Positions 49,383 to 58,547 are shown, numbered from the stretch's first letter. The stretch is 64,000 bases of DNA from Tateyamaria pelophila (GCF_019966495.1 NZ_JAIMIA010000011.1:1-64000), one strand, 5' to 3'. Translations and numbers: made by a program. The notes: generated from the letters alone by a model not told the origin.

Positions 49383-52324
49383 CCCAGGAAAACCGCCTGA
49401 CCGGCGGCCAGATTGACCGCACGACCCGCCTGCGGTTTCAATTCGACGGCAAGAGCTATGACGGCCATCCGGGCGACACGCTCGCCTCTGCGCTGCTGGC
49501 CAACAACGTGCGCCTGATGGGCCGGTCCTTCAAATATCACCGCCCGCGCGGCCCACTGACCGCAGGATCCGAAGAGCCCAACGCCATTGTCGCATTGCGC
49601 AGCGGCGACAGGCAGGAGCCCAACACGCGTGCCACCACGGCTGAACTTTATGACGGGCTTGTCGCAAGATCGCAAAACCGCTGGCCCAGACTCGCATTTG
49701 ATATGATGGCGATCAATGACGGGTTGTCCGACTTTCTGACGGCAGGGTTTTACTACAAGACCTTCATGTGGCCAGCAGCCTTTTGGGAACGTCTTTACGA
49801 GCCGCTCATTCGCAAGGCCGCAGGGCTCGGATCGCTATCGATGCAAGACGACCCGGACGTCTATGACAAAGGGTTCCTGCACTGCGAGCTGCTGATCATC
49901 GGCGCAGGACCATCGGGTCTGATGGCCGCGCTCACCGCCGGACGCGCAGGCAAGCGGGTCATTCTGGCGGACGAGGATTTTCGCATGGGCGGGCGATTGA
50001 ATGCCGAAACCTTTGAAATCGGCGATGAGACAGGGGCAGCATGGGCCGAGGCAACCGTCGCCGAACTGGCAAGCCTGCCCAATGTTCGCCTGATGCCCCG
50101 CACGACGGTTATCGGCGCCTTCGATCATGGCATTTTCGGCGCGGTCGAGCGGGTCAGCGATCACCTCGCGGTGCCCGCTCCCGGTAAACCCCGCCAGATT
50201 CTGTGGCGCATCTATGCCAAGCAGTCCGTACTTTGCGCGGGTGCCACCGAACGGCCCATCGCCTTTGACAACAATGACCGCCCCGGCATTATGCTGGCCT
50301 CGGCGCTGCGCGCCTACGTAAACCGCTATGCCGCGACGCCCGCGCGCCGTGTTGCGATCTTTACCAGCACCGATGACGGGCACCGCACCGCCTGCGATTT
50401 GCAAGCCAAGGGCGTCACGATCGCCGCCGTGATCGATACCCGGACCGATCTGGCCTTCAATCACGATTATCGCGTGATCCGCGGCGGGCAGGTGATCGAC
50501 ACCCAGGGGCGGCTTGGTCTCACCTTCATCACCGTGCGTCTGCCCAATGGCGAAACTCAAGTGGTCGAATGCGGCGCACTTGGGGTCTCCGGGGGCTGGA
50601 ACCCGAATGTGCACCTGACCTGCCACCAGCGCGAGCGGCCTGTCTGGGACGATACTCTCGCGGCTTTTGTGCCGGGGGAAACGCTGCCCGTGGGCATGAC
50701 CGTCGCAGGCGCAGCCAACGGCGCCTTCTCGACCCATGGCGCGCTCGCCGCCGGCCAGGAGGCCGCGATAACCGCGCTGCAAATATCCGACCCTCAACCC
50801 GCCTTGCCGTGGGCCGAAGACGCGCCCGTCACACAGACGCCATTCTGGTATGTCGAAGGCTGTTCCAGAGCGTGGCTCGACCAGCAAAACGACGTCACCG
50901 TCAAGGACGTAAAACTGTCGCACCAGGAAGGCTTCCGCTCGGTCGAACACCTCAAGCGCTACACCACCCTCGGCATGGCCACAGATCAGGGCAAGACGTC
51001 GAACATGGGCGGGCTCGCGATCATGGCCGAACTGGCGGGCAAGGCGATCCCCGAGGTTGGCACAACCATGTATCGCCCCCCCTACACGCCCACATCGATT
51101 GGGGTGCTGGCCGGGCGAATGCGCGGCAAGGCGTTCCATCCGACCCGCCTGACGCCCTCGCACCAGTGGGCCAAGGAACGCGGCGCGGTCTTTGTCGAGG
51201 TCGGCAACAGGCTGCGCGCCCAATGGTTCCCGATCAAGGGCGAAACCCACTGGCGCCAATCGGTTGACCGCGAAGTCCTGGCCACCCGCAGGTCGGTCGG
51301 CGTGTGCGACTGCACAACCTTGGGCAAGATCGACGTACAGGGCACCGATGCCGCGACTTTCCTCAATTTCGTCTATTGCAACGGTTTTGCGAAACTGGCG
51401 GTGGGCAAGACCCGTTATGGGCTAATGCTGCGCGAAGACGGGATGGCGATGGATGACGGCACCGCCGCCCGGTTGGCCGACGATCACTTCGTGGTCACCA
51501 CGACGACCGCCAATGCGGTAAAGGTCTATCAGCATATGGAATTCGTGCGCCAATGCCTGGTGCCAGACATGGATGTGCAGTTGATCTCGACGACCGAGGC
51601 TTGGGCACAATACGCCGTCGCAGGGCCGAACTCCCGCAAGCTGCTGCAAAAAATTGTGGACCCGGAATTCGACATTTCGAATGACGCGTTTCCCTTTATG
51701 GCTTGCGCCAATATCACGGTCTGCGGTGGCTTGCGCGCAAGGCTTTTCCGGATTTCCTTCTCGGGCGAACTGGCCTTCGAGGTCGCTGTGCCGACACGCT
51801 ATGGCGACGCACTGATGCGCCGGTTGATGCGCGACGGCAAGGAATTTGACGTCACACCATACGGCACCGAAGCCCTGGGCGTGATGCGTATTGAAAAAGG
51901 CCATGCGGCGGGTAACGAGTTAAACGGAACCACGACCGCCCTGACCCTTGGGATGGAGCGCATGGTCTCCAAGGCCAAGGACAGCATCGGCAGCACCCTG
52001 TCGGAACGCCCCGGCTTGAATGAAAGTGACGGGCTGAGGGCCGTGGGGATCAAACCCACCGATCCGGCGCAAAAGATCACTGCGGGCGGCCACCTGATGA
52101 ACGCCACCGGCCCTGTGGATGCGGCCCATGATCAGGGCTACGTCACGTCCGCAGCCCATTCGCCCACCCTGGGCTCCATGATCGGGCTGGCCTTTCTCAA
52201 GGCAGGCAACACACGGCATGGCGAAAAGATGCGGCTTGTCTCTCCGCTCACGGATCTGAGCGTCGAGGTGGAAATCACCTCCCCGCATTTCATTGACCCA
52301 GAAGGAGAGCGTCTTCGTGCATGA
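49379..52324 (+). CDS. mgdC: N-methylglutamate dehydrogenase subunit C (sarcosine oxidase alpha-like)
   Basis: 981-residue subunit. An N-terminal ferredoxin-like domain (TTRLRFQFDGKSYDGHPGDTLASALLANNVRLMGRSFKYHRPRG, without iron-sulfur cysteines) is followed by an NAD/FAD-binding core with ELLIIGAGPSGLMAALTAGRAGKRV. The C-terminal GcvT-like domain (about 600-981) binds folate in sarcosine oxidases and takes up the one-carbon unit. It starts at the ATGA overlap with mgdB. Confidence 0.9.
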   Translation: MTQENRLTGGQIDRTTRLRFQFDGKSYDGHPGDTLASALLANNVRLMGRSFKYHRPRGPLTAGSEEPNAIVALRSGDRQEPNTRATTAELYDGLVARSQNRWPRLAFDMMAINDGLSDFLTAGFYYKTFMWPAAFWERLYEPLIRKAAGLGSLSMQDDPDVYDKGFLHCELLIIGAGPSGLMAALTAGRAGKRVILADEDFRMGGRLNAETFEIGDETGAAWAEATVAELASLPNVRLMPRTTVIGAFDHGIFGAVERVSDHLAVPAPGKPRQILWRIYAKQSVLCAGATERPIAFDNNDRPGIMLASALRAYVNRYAATPARRVAIFTSTDDGHRTACDLQAKGVTIAAVIDTRTDLAFNHDYRVIRGGQVIDTQGRLGLTFITVRLPNGETQVVECGALGVSGGWNPNVHLTCHQRERPVWDDTLAAFVPGETLPVGMTVAGAANGAFSTHGALAAGQEAAITALQISDPQPALPWAEDAPVTQTPFWYVEGCSRAWLDQQNDVTVKDVKLSHQEGFRSVEHLKRYTTLGMATDQGKTSNMGGLAIMAELAGKAIPEVGTTMYRPPYTPTSIGVLAGRMRGKAFHPTRLTPSHQWAKERGAVFVEVGNRLRAQWFPIKGETHWRQSVDREVLATRRSVGVCDCTTLGKIDVQGTDAATFLNFVYCNGFAKLAVGKTRYGLMLREDGMAMDDGTAARLADDHFVVTTTTANAVKVYQHMEFVRQCLVPDMDVQLISTTEAWAQYAVAGPNSRKLLQKIVDPEFDISNDAFPFMACANITVCGGLRARLFRISFSGELAFEVAVPTRYGDALMRRLMRDGKEFDVTPYGTEALGVMRIEKGHAAGNELNGTTTALTLGMERMVSKAKDSIGSTLSERPGLNESDGLRAVGIKPTDPAQKITAGGHLMNATGPVDAAHDQGYVTSAAHSPTLGSMIGLAFLKAGNTRHGEKMRLVSPLTDLSVEVEITSPHFIDPEGERLRA

Positions 52325-52883
52325 TCTTCAGCCCTTCAACGCCCTGGCCGGTCGTGTGCCGCTGCGCGCTGACATCGGAACCGTCACCCTGCACGAGACG
52401 CCGAATGTGGCTCTGGCCTCCGTTGCCGCGCGACTTGGACAGGAAACCGCCTGCAACACGGCGCTGAGAGATCTGCTTGGCACCGACCTGCCCGGCCCGG
52501 GCAAAGCCGCTTTGGGGGATAGCTTCGATGCCCTCTGGACCGGCCCCGACCAGTGGATGATCTGCGCACCTTATGCCACCCACGAGGATCTGGCGGATAT
52601 CGTGAAAACCCGGCTTGGCCCAAGCGCGTCGGTCACCGAGCAATCAGACGCCTGGGTGTGCCTTGACCTGATCGGCCCCGGCGTCAATGCGGTGATGGAG
52701 CGGCTGTGCAATCTGGATATTCACATGATGGAAATGGGCGACGCGACCCGCACAACCATCGATCACCTCGGCTGTCTGGTGGTTCGACGCACACCGATGA
52801 ACGGGTTTCGGATCCTCGGGCCAAGGTCGTCTGCCGAATGCTTGTTTCATGCGATAAGAACCGCGATGCGCTCAGCGCTGTGA
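52317..52883 (+). CDS. mgdD: N-methylglutamate dehydrogenase subunit D (sarcosine oxidase gamma-like)
   Basis: 188-residue gamma-type subunit with SoxG features: PGPGKAALGDSFDALWTGPDQWMICAP, then VTEQSDAWVCLDLIGPGVNAVMERLCNLDIHMMEMGDATRTTIDHLGCLVVR. GTG 52317 is chosen because AAGGAG lies 9 bases upstream; it overlaps the end of mgdC by 8 bases. It completes the mgdABCD operon. Confidence 0.88.
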   Translation: MHDLQPFNALAGRVPLRADIGTVTLHETPNVALASVAARLGQETACNTALRDLLGTDLPGPGKAALGDSFDALWTGPDQWMICAPYATHEDLADIVKTRLGPSASVTEQSDAWVCLDLIGPGVNAVMERLCNLDIHMMEMGDATRTTIDHLGCLVVRRTPMNGFRILGPRSSAECLFHAIRTAMRSAL

Positions 52884-53024
52884 CACTGGGCGACAGGCGA
52901 TTTCGCCTCAGGCACAAATTCATCCCGGTCGACCCGTGTTTACCATCAGGAAATCTTTGCGCTACTGTACCGGGTGGCCCGTGCGCGGGTTGCCTTCACA
53001 GAATGACAGGGATCGCCTCGGATC

Positions 53025-53654
53025 ATGACCCCCAAACTTACCCAAGACCCACATGCCCCCGGTGACGTCGAGCGCGAGAAAGTGCTGGAACTGGCTATCG
53101 GGCGCGAAGTCCGCGCGTTTCGCCGCCAGCAGGGCCTGACCGTGGCGGAGCTTGCCACTGTCACCGGGCTTTCCATCGGGATGCTGTCAAAGATCGAAAA
53201 CGGCAACACCTCTCCCTCGCTCACCACTTTGCAAACGCTGGCCAACGCACTGTCCGTGCCGCTCACCAGTTTTTTTCACCGCTTCGAGGAAAACCGCGAA
53301 GCCGTGCACACCAAATCCGGTGCAGGCGTCGAGATCGAACGCGCAGGCACCCGCGCCAACCACCAATACAATCTGCTGGGCCATATCGGGGCCAATACAT
53401 CCGGCGTGATCGTAGAGCCATACCTGATTACCCTGACCGCGCAATCTGACGTCTTTCCGACCTTCCAGCATGGCGGGATCGAGACGATCTATATGCTGCA
53501 AGGGGTCGTCGATTACCGGTACGGCGACAGATCCTTCCGGTTGGAGCCCGGCGACACGCTGTTCTTTGATGCCGACGCCCCGCACGGGCCGGAAAACCTG
53601 ATCACCCTGCCCGCCCGCTACCTGTCGATCATCAGCTATCCGCAGACGAAATGA
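53025..53654 (+). CDS. XRE-family regulator with C-terminal cupin domain
   Basis: 209-residue regulator. An XRE helix-turn-helix lies at about 27-81 (REVRAFRRQQGLTVAELATVTGLSIGMLSKIENGNTSPSLTTLQTLANAL), and a cupin at about 140-205 (GIETIYMLQGVVDYRYGDRSFRLEPGDTLFFDADAPHGPENL). It lies 141 bases after mgdD in the same direction, so it probably controls methylamine genes on both sides. Confidence 0.93.
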   Translation: MTPKLTQDPHAPGDVEREKVLELAIGREVRAFRRQQGLTVAELATVTGLSIGMLSKIENGNTSPSLTTLQTLANALSVPLTSFFHRFEENREAVHTKSGAGVEIERAGTRANHQYNLLGHIGANTSGVIVEPYLITLTAQSDVFPTFQHGGIETIYMLQGVVDYRYGDRSFRLEPGDTLFFDADAPHGPENLITLPARYLSIISYPQTK

Positions 53655-53808
53655 AGCATCACTGAAGTCTATTGTATGATGCCGCAATCGTCGGATCATA
53701 CCAGTTCATGCGCGGTCCGTTTCGACGTAGCTCCCGCACTGTGCCGCCCCACATGAATGACGAAGTCCGTAACCCGAAATGACAACAGCGCTGCGCGCAG
53801 TGCCGAGT

Positions 53809-53828
53809 TTTGGTTGAACGCAACCAAA
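53809..53828. repeat. 8-4-8 hairpin in the convergent gap
   Basis: Perfect arms TTTGGTTG (53809-53816) and CAACCAAA (53821-53828) around AACG. It lies 43 bases before the larger hairpin at 53871-53928. Role unknown; it may be part of a repeated intergenic element. Confidence 0.55.
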
Positions 53829-53870
53829 GTTTGTCATTGGATGGCCTCACATTTGTCGGCACAGAACAAA

Positions 53871-53928
53871 AACGCTTTGCCTTTTATTTGAGCCGGGCGA
53901 TACCGCCTCGGATAAAAGGCAAAGCGTT
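53871..53928 (-). terminator. Long-stem hairpin, terminator of the VTT-like gene
   Basis: A perfect 17-bp stem, arms AACGCTTTGCCTTTTAT (53871-53887) and its complement (53912-53928), encloses 24 bases that can form an inner GGCG/CGCC stem. On the minus strand it is followed by TTTTTGTT, so it should end the transcript from 54601-53935. It may also stop transcripts from the XRE-cupin side. The stem is longer than a normal terminator. Confidence 0.65.
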
Positions 53929-53934
53929 GAAACC

Positions 53935-54591
53935 TCAGAACTGGAGGCCAAAAAAGATGACCGCCAAAGGCACTGGCGACACCGCAAGAACCACCGTCAA
54001 AAAGGTTGCAAATGGCGTGAATATCCCGCTCAGACCCGCAACGATCATGATACCGCCACCACCGCCGATGATGGAGTTGCCGGGCGTGTTCACGGCGACT
54101 GCCAGCGCGACATAGCGGTAGCGCAGAGCAAGGCGAAGAACACGTTTCGACTGCCCCTCCAACAGCATCGCGACACGCTCGTCTTTCGACAATGGTGCGG
54201 CCCGGGCCACCAACGCGGCTGCACGCCGCATCCTCAAGACCTGCAAGACCTGCTCCAGCGTGCTGATCGGCAGGAACCGACCGATCGTGAAGGCCAGCAT
54301 CATGGCGGCAACCGTGCAGACGTAGATCAGTGGCGCAATCGCCGCCCCGAAACCCGCGAGTAACGCAATGCCGATCTCTGCTCCCGGCACAAATGGAAGT
54401 GCCAGAAGCACGATATAAGCCGCTGCACCGACCATGATGGCCTTGTGGACCTGTTGCTCGTTGTCGGGCCGGATCTGAAGGTCGAGCGCGTCGCGAACCG
54501 CATGCGCGCCCCAAGTGGCCAGCACAATAAACACAATCAGAACACCGATCTTGACGATCACCCCGGGCAACGTCAGTCCCTCAGACGTCAT
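53935..54591 (-). CDS. TVP38/TMEM64 (VTT, SNARE-associated) family-like membrane protein
   Basis: 218-residue membrane protein with about five hydrophobic segments. LPFVPGAEIGIALLAGFGAAIAPLIYVCTVAAMMLAFTIGRFLP resembles the VTT/DedA fold entry with its Pro-rich re-entrant loop, and NTPGNSIIGGGGGIMIVAGLSG resembles the second re-entrant Gly-rich loop. Family members act in lipid scrambling or transport. I could not confirm the assignment. It lies 9 bases after the secreted hypothetical gene, in the same operon. Confidence 0.7.
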   Translation of the reverse strand: MTSEGLTLPGVIVKIGVLIVFIVLATWGAHAVRDALDLQIRPDNEQQVHKAIMVGAAAYIVLLALPFVPGAEIGIALLAGFGAAIAPLIYVCTVAAMMLAFTIGRFLPISTLEQVLQVLRMRRAAALVARAAPLSKDERVAMLLEGQSKRVLRLALRYRYVALAVAVNTPGNSIIGGGGGIMIVAGLSGIFTPFATFLTVVLAVSPVPLAVIFFGLQF

Positions 54592-54600
54592 GCGCGTCGC

Positions 54601-55077
54601 TCAGCCGGATACCGCTTCTGACGGAATTGCCGTGCCAACGCCCCTTATCGGGATCTGGTTGGTCCAGTACCAACGCCGGGTCGTCCAGGTAACGTCGATT
54701 GCAATGTCATCACCTGTGACCGTGCCATACCAGACAACGGTGTGCGGGGCATCGGGGCAGATCGTTGTGGTGGTAAAGTGAATCACCCCGTCGATTTCCT
54801 TGGTCTGATAGTCCGACCAACCGAAGTTGCAGTATTCTTCGCAATCAACCGACTGGAACGTGCCATCCCGGAAAAAAATTTCATCTTCCAGCTTTGCACC
54901 ACTCGACAGATCCTCACCAAATATTCGGAACGCAATCCCGTCCAGCGCGCCCGTCGCAGTCCAATCACCTTCCGGCACGGCAAGATCGGGGATATCTTCA
55001 TTCATCACCGACAGCGTCGCTGCCCCTGTGCCAAGCGTGGCTGCGGCAATTGCAGCAATTTGTAAAATCTGAGGCAT
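54601..55077 (-). CDS. Secreted hypothetical protein
   Basis: 158-residue protein with a weak signal sequence (PQILQIAAIAAATLGTGAATL). The mature part is acidic and beta-rich with DGTFQSVDCEEYCNFGWSDY, which could form disulfide bonds, and later TVTGDDIAIDVTWTTRRWYW. Family unknown. ATG 55077 is preferred to GTG 55089 because the AGGAG site is 11 bases before it but directly abuts the GTG. It is the first gene of a two-gene operon with the VTT-like gene. Confidence 0.6.
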   Translation of the reverse strand: MPQILQIAAIAAATLGTGAATLSVMNEDIPDLAVPEGDWTATGALDGIAFRIFGEDLSSGAKLEDEIFFRDGTFQSVDCEEYCNFGWSDYQTKEIDGVIHFTTTTICPDAPHTVVWYGTVTGDDIAIDVTWTTRRWYWTNQIPIRGVGTAIPSEAVSG

Positions 55078-55547
55078 GACCGTCTTCACTCCTGGAAGAA
55101 CTGAACTTTTGCACAGTTTCGGGATTATGCACCAAATATGATTTCATTCAAGACAAGGCTGCACGCGCGGATCCGCAGGATAACAAGGCAGTGCAGCATT
55201 TCGACCCTGTACCAGCTCTCCGGCCAATGACGGACCCCCGGGGCCTTTTCATCGACCGTACACATTGCATTACCCAAAGATGCGTTCACGGTCATGGAAT
55301 GTACGTGCAGCTGCCAACCTGCACTTCTGTAACGGGATCATGGCGATACAGGGTCGTGCCTCTTCCGATCTAAGCCCTCCGTTTGACATTATGATTTTGA
55401 CCGTCTCGTCTACAGGGCCACATCCTTGCCCGAAAATTGATCGCAAAAATTTCTTAAAATGAAAATTTGTTTCCTACACATTGAGACGGCTACGTTTTGA
55501 TGTTACGCTGTGCACATCGCCATTCAATTAACAAAGAGGCATCGGCC
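55078..55547. other. Divergent intergenic region upstream of mgsA
   Basis: 470 bases without a gene. It holds CTTTTGCACAGTTTCGG at 55106-55122 (matching the site upstream of the other secreted gene), a 12-base match to a sequencing adapter end at 55360-55371, and an AT-rich symmetrical stretch around 55445-55468 before mgsA. Confidence 0.5.
55360..55371. other. CTCTTCCGATCT, identical to the 3' end of Illumina adapters
   Basis: The 12 bases match the last 12 of the common Illumina adapter. One extra C at 55359 shifts the preceding base from the longer adapter, so the match stops at 12. It may be chance or mark an assembly join in a non-coding gap. Confidence 0.3.
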
Positions 55548-56474
55548 ATGTGCGGAATCGTCGGACTGTTTCTCAAGGATGCCACGCTGGCGCCTGACTT
55601 CGGCACGATGCTGACGGACATGCTGATCACGATGACGGATCGCGGACCGGACAGTGCAGGCATTGCGATATACGGCGGTGCGGATGAAGGCACGGCGAAG
55701 CTGACCGTGCAATCCGACACACCCGAGATCAGCTTTGACAAACTCGCCAAGCGGTTGCGCAAGGCAATCAAGGGCAAGGTGCAAATGTCGGTCAAGGACA
55801 CCCATGCCGTACTTGAATTTCGCGCCGACCAGATGACAGCCGCCCGCGCTTTTCTGGCCGAACATACCCCCGACATCCGTGTGATGAGCCATGGCAGCAC
55901 ACTCGAAATCTACAAGGAAGTCGGCTTGCCCCGCTCGGTCGCCGACCGCTTCGATCTGCGCCGGATGCGTGGAACCCACGGCATCGGCCACACCCGCATG
56001 GCCACCGAATCCGCCGTGACCACCATGGGCGCGCATCCGTTCAACACCGGCCCCGACCAGTGCCTTGTGCACAACGGGTCACTGTCGAACCACAACGCGA
56101 TACGGCGCAAACTGCGCCATCTGGGCGTGCATATCGAAACCGAAAACGACACTGAAGTCGGGGCCGCCTACCTCACGTGGAAAATGCAGACCGGATCGAC
56201 ACTGGGCGAGGCGCTGACATCGAGCCTGCGCGATCTGGATGGCTTCTTTACCTTTGTGGTCGGCACCAAAGACGGCTTTGGCGTCGTGCGTGACCCTATC
56301 GCCTGCAAGCCCGCCGTGATGGCCGAAACCGATCAATACGTGGCCTTCGGCTCCGAGTACCGCGCGCTGGTCAACCTGCCCGGCATCGAAGACGCCCGCG
56401 TATGGGAGCCTGAGCCCGCCACCGTCTATTTCTGGTCCCACGGGGCCGCACCCACCACCAAAAAGGCCGCCTGA
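55548..56474 (+). CDS. mgsA: N-methylglutamate synthase subunit A (class II glutamine amidotransferase)
   Basis: 308-residue Ntn-type amidotransferase. The mature N-terminal Cys is in MCGIVGLFLKDA, and TDRGPDSAGIAIYGG follows. GTHGIGHTRMATESAVTTMGAHPFNT and CLVHNGSLSNH are GATase II landmarks. It is like GlxB/GltS domains that hydrolyse the amide or, here, gamma-glutamylmethylamide. ATG 55548 is chosen since Cys must follow the Met. It is followed by mgsB after no gap. Confidence 0.92.
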   Translation: MCGIVGLFLKDATLAPDFGTMLTDMLITMTDRGPDSAGIAIYGGADEGTAKLTVQSDTPEISFDKLAKRLRKAIKGKVQMSVKDTHAVLEFRADQMTAARAFLAEHTPDIRVMSHGSTLEIYKEVGLPRSVADRFDLRRMRGTHGIGHTRMATESAVTTMGAHPFNTGPDQCLVHNGSLSNHNAIRRKLRHLGVHIETENDTEVGAAYLTWKMQTGSTLGEALTSSLRDLDGFFTFVVGTKDGFGVVRDPIACKPAVMAETDQYVAFGSEYRALVNLPGIEDARVWEPEPATVYFWSHGAAPTTKKAA

Positions 56475-57152
56475 ATGCAAAGCTTTGACCTTGAGGCGGA
56501 AGGCCTGCGCGCGCTCAACAGCGCCCTGCACGCCCAGTCCGCCACCACAAACCAGACCGTATGGGATATCCTGAACCCCAAGGGCGCACATGCCATTGCC
56601 GTGGGGCTCGACGCCCCCATCGAGGTCAACGTCAAAGGCTCCACCGGCTACTACTGCGCGGGCATGAACAAGCAGGCGACGGTGCATGTGCACGGCTCGG
56701 CCGGCCCCGGTGTGGCTGAAAACATGATGAGCGGGACAGTTGTGGTCGAAGGCGACGCCTCGCAATATGCAGGCGCCACGGGCAATGGCGGAACGCTGAT
56801 CATCAAGGGCAACGCCTCCTCGCGCTGCGGCATCTCGATGAAGGGGATCGACATCATCGTGCACGGCAACATCGGGCACATGAGCGCGTTCATGGCGCAA
56901 TCGGGCAACCTTGTGGTCTGCGGCGATGCGGGCGACGCGCTGGGAGATTCGCTCTACGAGGCGCGGCTGTTCGTACGCGGATCGGTCAAATCGTTGGGAG
57001 CCGATTGCATCGAGAAAGAAATGCGGCCGGAACATATCACCCTCCTGACCGAACTCCTCGAACGGGGCGGCTGCGACGCCAAACCGGAGGAGTTCAAACG
57101 CTACGGCTCCGCCCGCCAACTCTATCACTTCAACATCGACAACGCATATTGA
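56475..57152 (+). CDS. mgsB: N-methylglutamate synthase subunit B (GXGXG protein)
   Basis: 225-residue protein with the right-handed beta-helix repeats of the glutamate synthase C-terminal (GXGXG) domain: YYCAGMNKQATVHVHGSAGPGVAENMMSGTVVVEGDASQYAGATGNGGTL. It is separate from the catalytic chain here, as in GlxC. The start codon directly follows the mgsA stop. It acts with mgsA and mgsC. Confidence 0.92.
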   Translation: MQSFDLEAEGLRALNSALHAQSATTNQTVWDILNPKGAHAIAVGLDAPIEVNVKGSTGYYCAGMNKQATVHVHGSAGPGVAENMMSGTVVVEGDASQYAGATGNGGTLIIKGNASSRCGISMKGIDIIVHGNIGHMSAFMAQSGNLVVCGDAGDALGDSLYEARLFVRGSVKSLGADCIEKEMRPEHITLLTELLERGGCDAKPEEFKRYGSARQLYHFNIDNAY

Positions 57153-57159
57153 GAGCGCC

Positions 57160-58503
57160 ATGACAGACGACACAATTGGCGCACCGCGCACCGTCCCGGT
57201 CCAATCCGCGACCTTCACGCCATCGGTCAACGCCGAAATCCGGCGGGCGGCGGCCACCGGCATCTATGACATCCGAGGCGGCGGCGCGAAACGCAAGGTG
57301 CCCCATTTCGACGACCTGCTGTTCCTCGGGGCCTCGATCTCGCGCTATCCGCTCGAAGGCTACCGCGAGAAATGCGAAACCTCGGTCACACTCGGCACCC
57401 GCTTTGCCAAAAACCCGATCCAGCTGGATATTCCTGTGACCATCGCGGGCATGTCCTTCGGCGCGCTCTCCGGCCCCGCCAAGGAAGCACTGGGGCGCGG
57501 CGCCACGCTCGCAGGCACCTCCACAACCACCGGCGACGGCGGCATGACGCAAGAAGAACGCGGACATTCCAAAAAACTCGTCTATCAATACCTGCCCTCG
57601 CGCTATGGCATGAACCCGGATGATCTGCGCCGCGCCGATGCAATCGAGATCGTCGTCGGGCAAGGCGCAAAGCCCGGCGGCGGCGGCATGCTGCTGGGAC
57701 AAAAGATCAGCGACCGGGTGGCAGAGATGCGCAACCTGCCGCAAGGGATCGACCAGCGCTCCGCCTGCCGACACCCGGACTGGACCGGCCCCGATGATCT
57801 TGAGATCAAGATCCTCGAACTGCGCGAAATCACCAATTGGGAAAAGCCGATCTATATCAAGATCGGCGGCGCGCGGCCCTATTTCGACGCGACGCTGGCG
57901 ATCAAGGCAGGGGCCGACGTGGTGGTCCTTGACGGAATGCAGGGCGGCACGGCGGCCACGCAGGATGTGTTCATCGAACATGTGGGCCAGCCCATTCTGG
58001 CCTGTATCCGCGAGGCCGTGCGCGCGCTGCAAGACCTCGGCATGCACCGCGAGGTGCAGCTGGTCGTCTCGGGCGGCATCCGCCACGGGGCGGACGTGGC
58101 CAAGTGTATGGCACTTGGGGCGGACGCGGTGGCCATCGGCACCGCCGCCCTCATCGCGCTTGGCGACAATGACCCGAAATACGAAGAAGACTACCGCAAG
58201 CTCGGCACCACAGCAGGCGCCTATGACGACTGGCACGAAGGGCGCGACCCCGCGGGCATCACCACGCAGGACCCCGCCCTCATGGCCCGCCTTGACCCGG
58301 TGGAAGGCGGCCGCCGCCTCAACAACTACCTCAAGGTGATGACGCTGGAGGCGCAAACCATCGCGCGCGCCTGCGGCAAGAACCACCTGCACAATCTCGA
58401 ACCCGAAGACCTCTGTGCCCTGACGATGGAGGCCGCCGCCATGGCGCGCATCCCGCTGGCGGGCACAGACTGGTATCCGGGCAAACCCGGCACTAGCTAT
58501 TGA
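57160..58503 (+). CDS. mgsC: N-methylglutamate synthase subunit C (FMN glutamate-synthase-like)
   Basis: 447-residue FMN-binding glutamate synthase-like enzyme. The core carries LDIPVTIAGMSFGALSGPAKEALGRGATLAGTSTTTGDGGM, then QGAKPGGGGMLLGQKIS and IKAGADVVVLDGMQGGTAATQDVF. Together with the GATase and GXGXG subunits it would convert gamma-glutamylmethylamide to N-methylglutamate. It is 4 bases short of overlapping the upstream in-frame start of gmaS. Confidence 0.92.
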   Translation: MTDDTIGAPRTVPVQSATFTPSVNAEIRRAAATGIYDIRGGGAKRKVPHFDDLLFLGASISRYPLEGYREKCETSVTLGTRFAKNPIQLDIPVTIAGMSFGALSGPAKEALGRGATLAGTSTTTGDGGMTQEERGHSKKLVYQYLPSRYGMNPDDLRRADAIEIVVGQGAKPGGGGMLLGQKISDRVAEMRNLPQGIDQRSACRHPDWTGPDDLEIKILELREITNWEKPIYIKIGGARPYFDATLAIKAGADVVVLDGMQGGTAATQDVFIEHVGQPILACIREAVRALQDLGMHREVQLVVSGGIRHGADVAKCMALGADAVAIGTAALIALGDNDPKYEEDYRKLGTTAGAYDDWHEGRDPAGITTQDPALMARLDPVEGGRRLNNYLKVMTLEAQTIARACGKNHLHNLEPEDLCALTMEAAAMARIPLAGTDWYPGKPGTSY

Positions 58504-58547
58504 ACCACAGCACACGCCCCCTGCACGACAACCGAACGGAGACCGCC

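Larger units (their letters stand above)
53655..53934. other. Convergent intergenic region with two hairpins
   Basis: No convincing gene. A minus-strand ORF at 53862-53659 ends MNWYDPTIAASYNRLQ, but its family is unknown and it covers the 8-4-8 hairpin. The region holds two hairpins at 53809-53828 and 53871-53928. Confidence 0.4.

Noticed and set aside
47787-52883. Plain sarcosine oxidase (soxBDAG) call
   Set aside because: Possible from sequence, but nearby mgsABC and gmaS and the cysteine-free delta subunit favour N-methylglutamate dehydrogenase.
53659-53862. Minus-strand ORF of 67 codons in the convergent gap
   Set aside because: No family, no clear ribosome-binding site, and it runs through the 8-4-8 hairpin.
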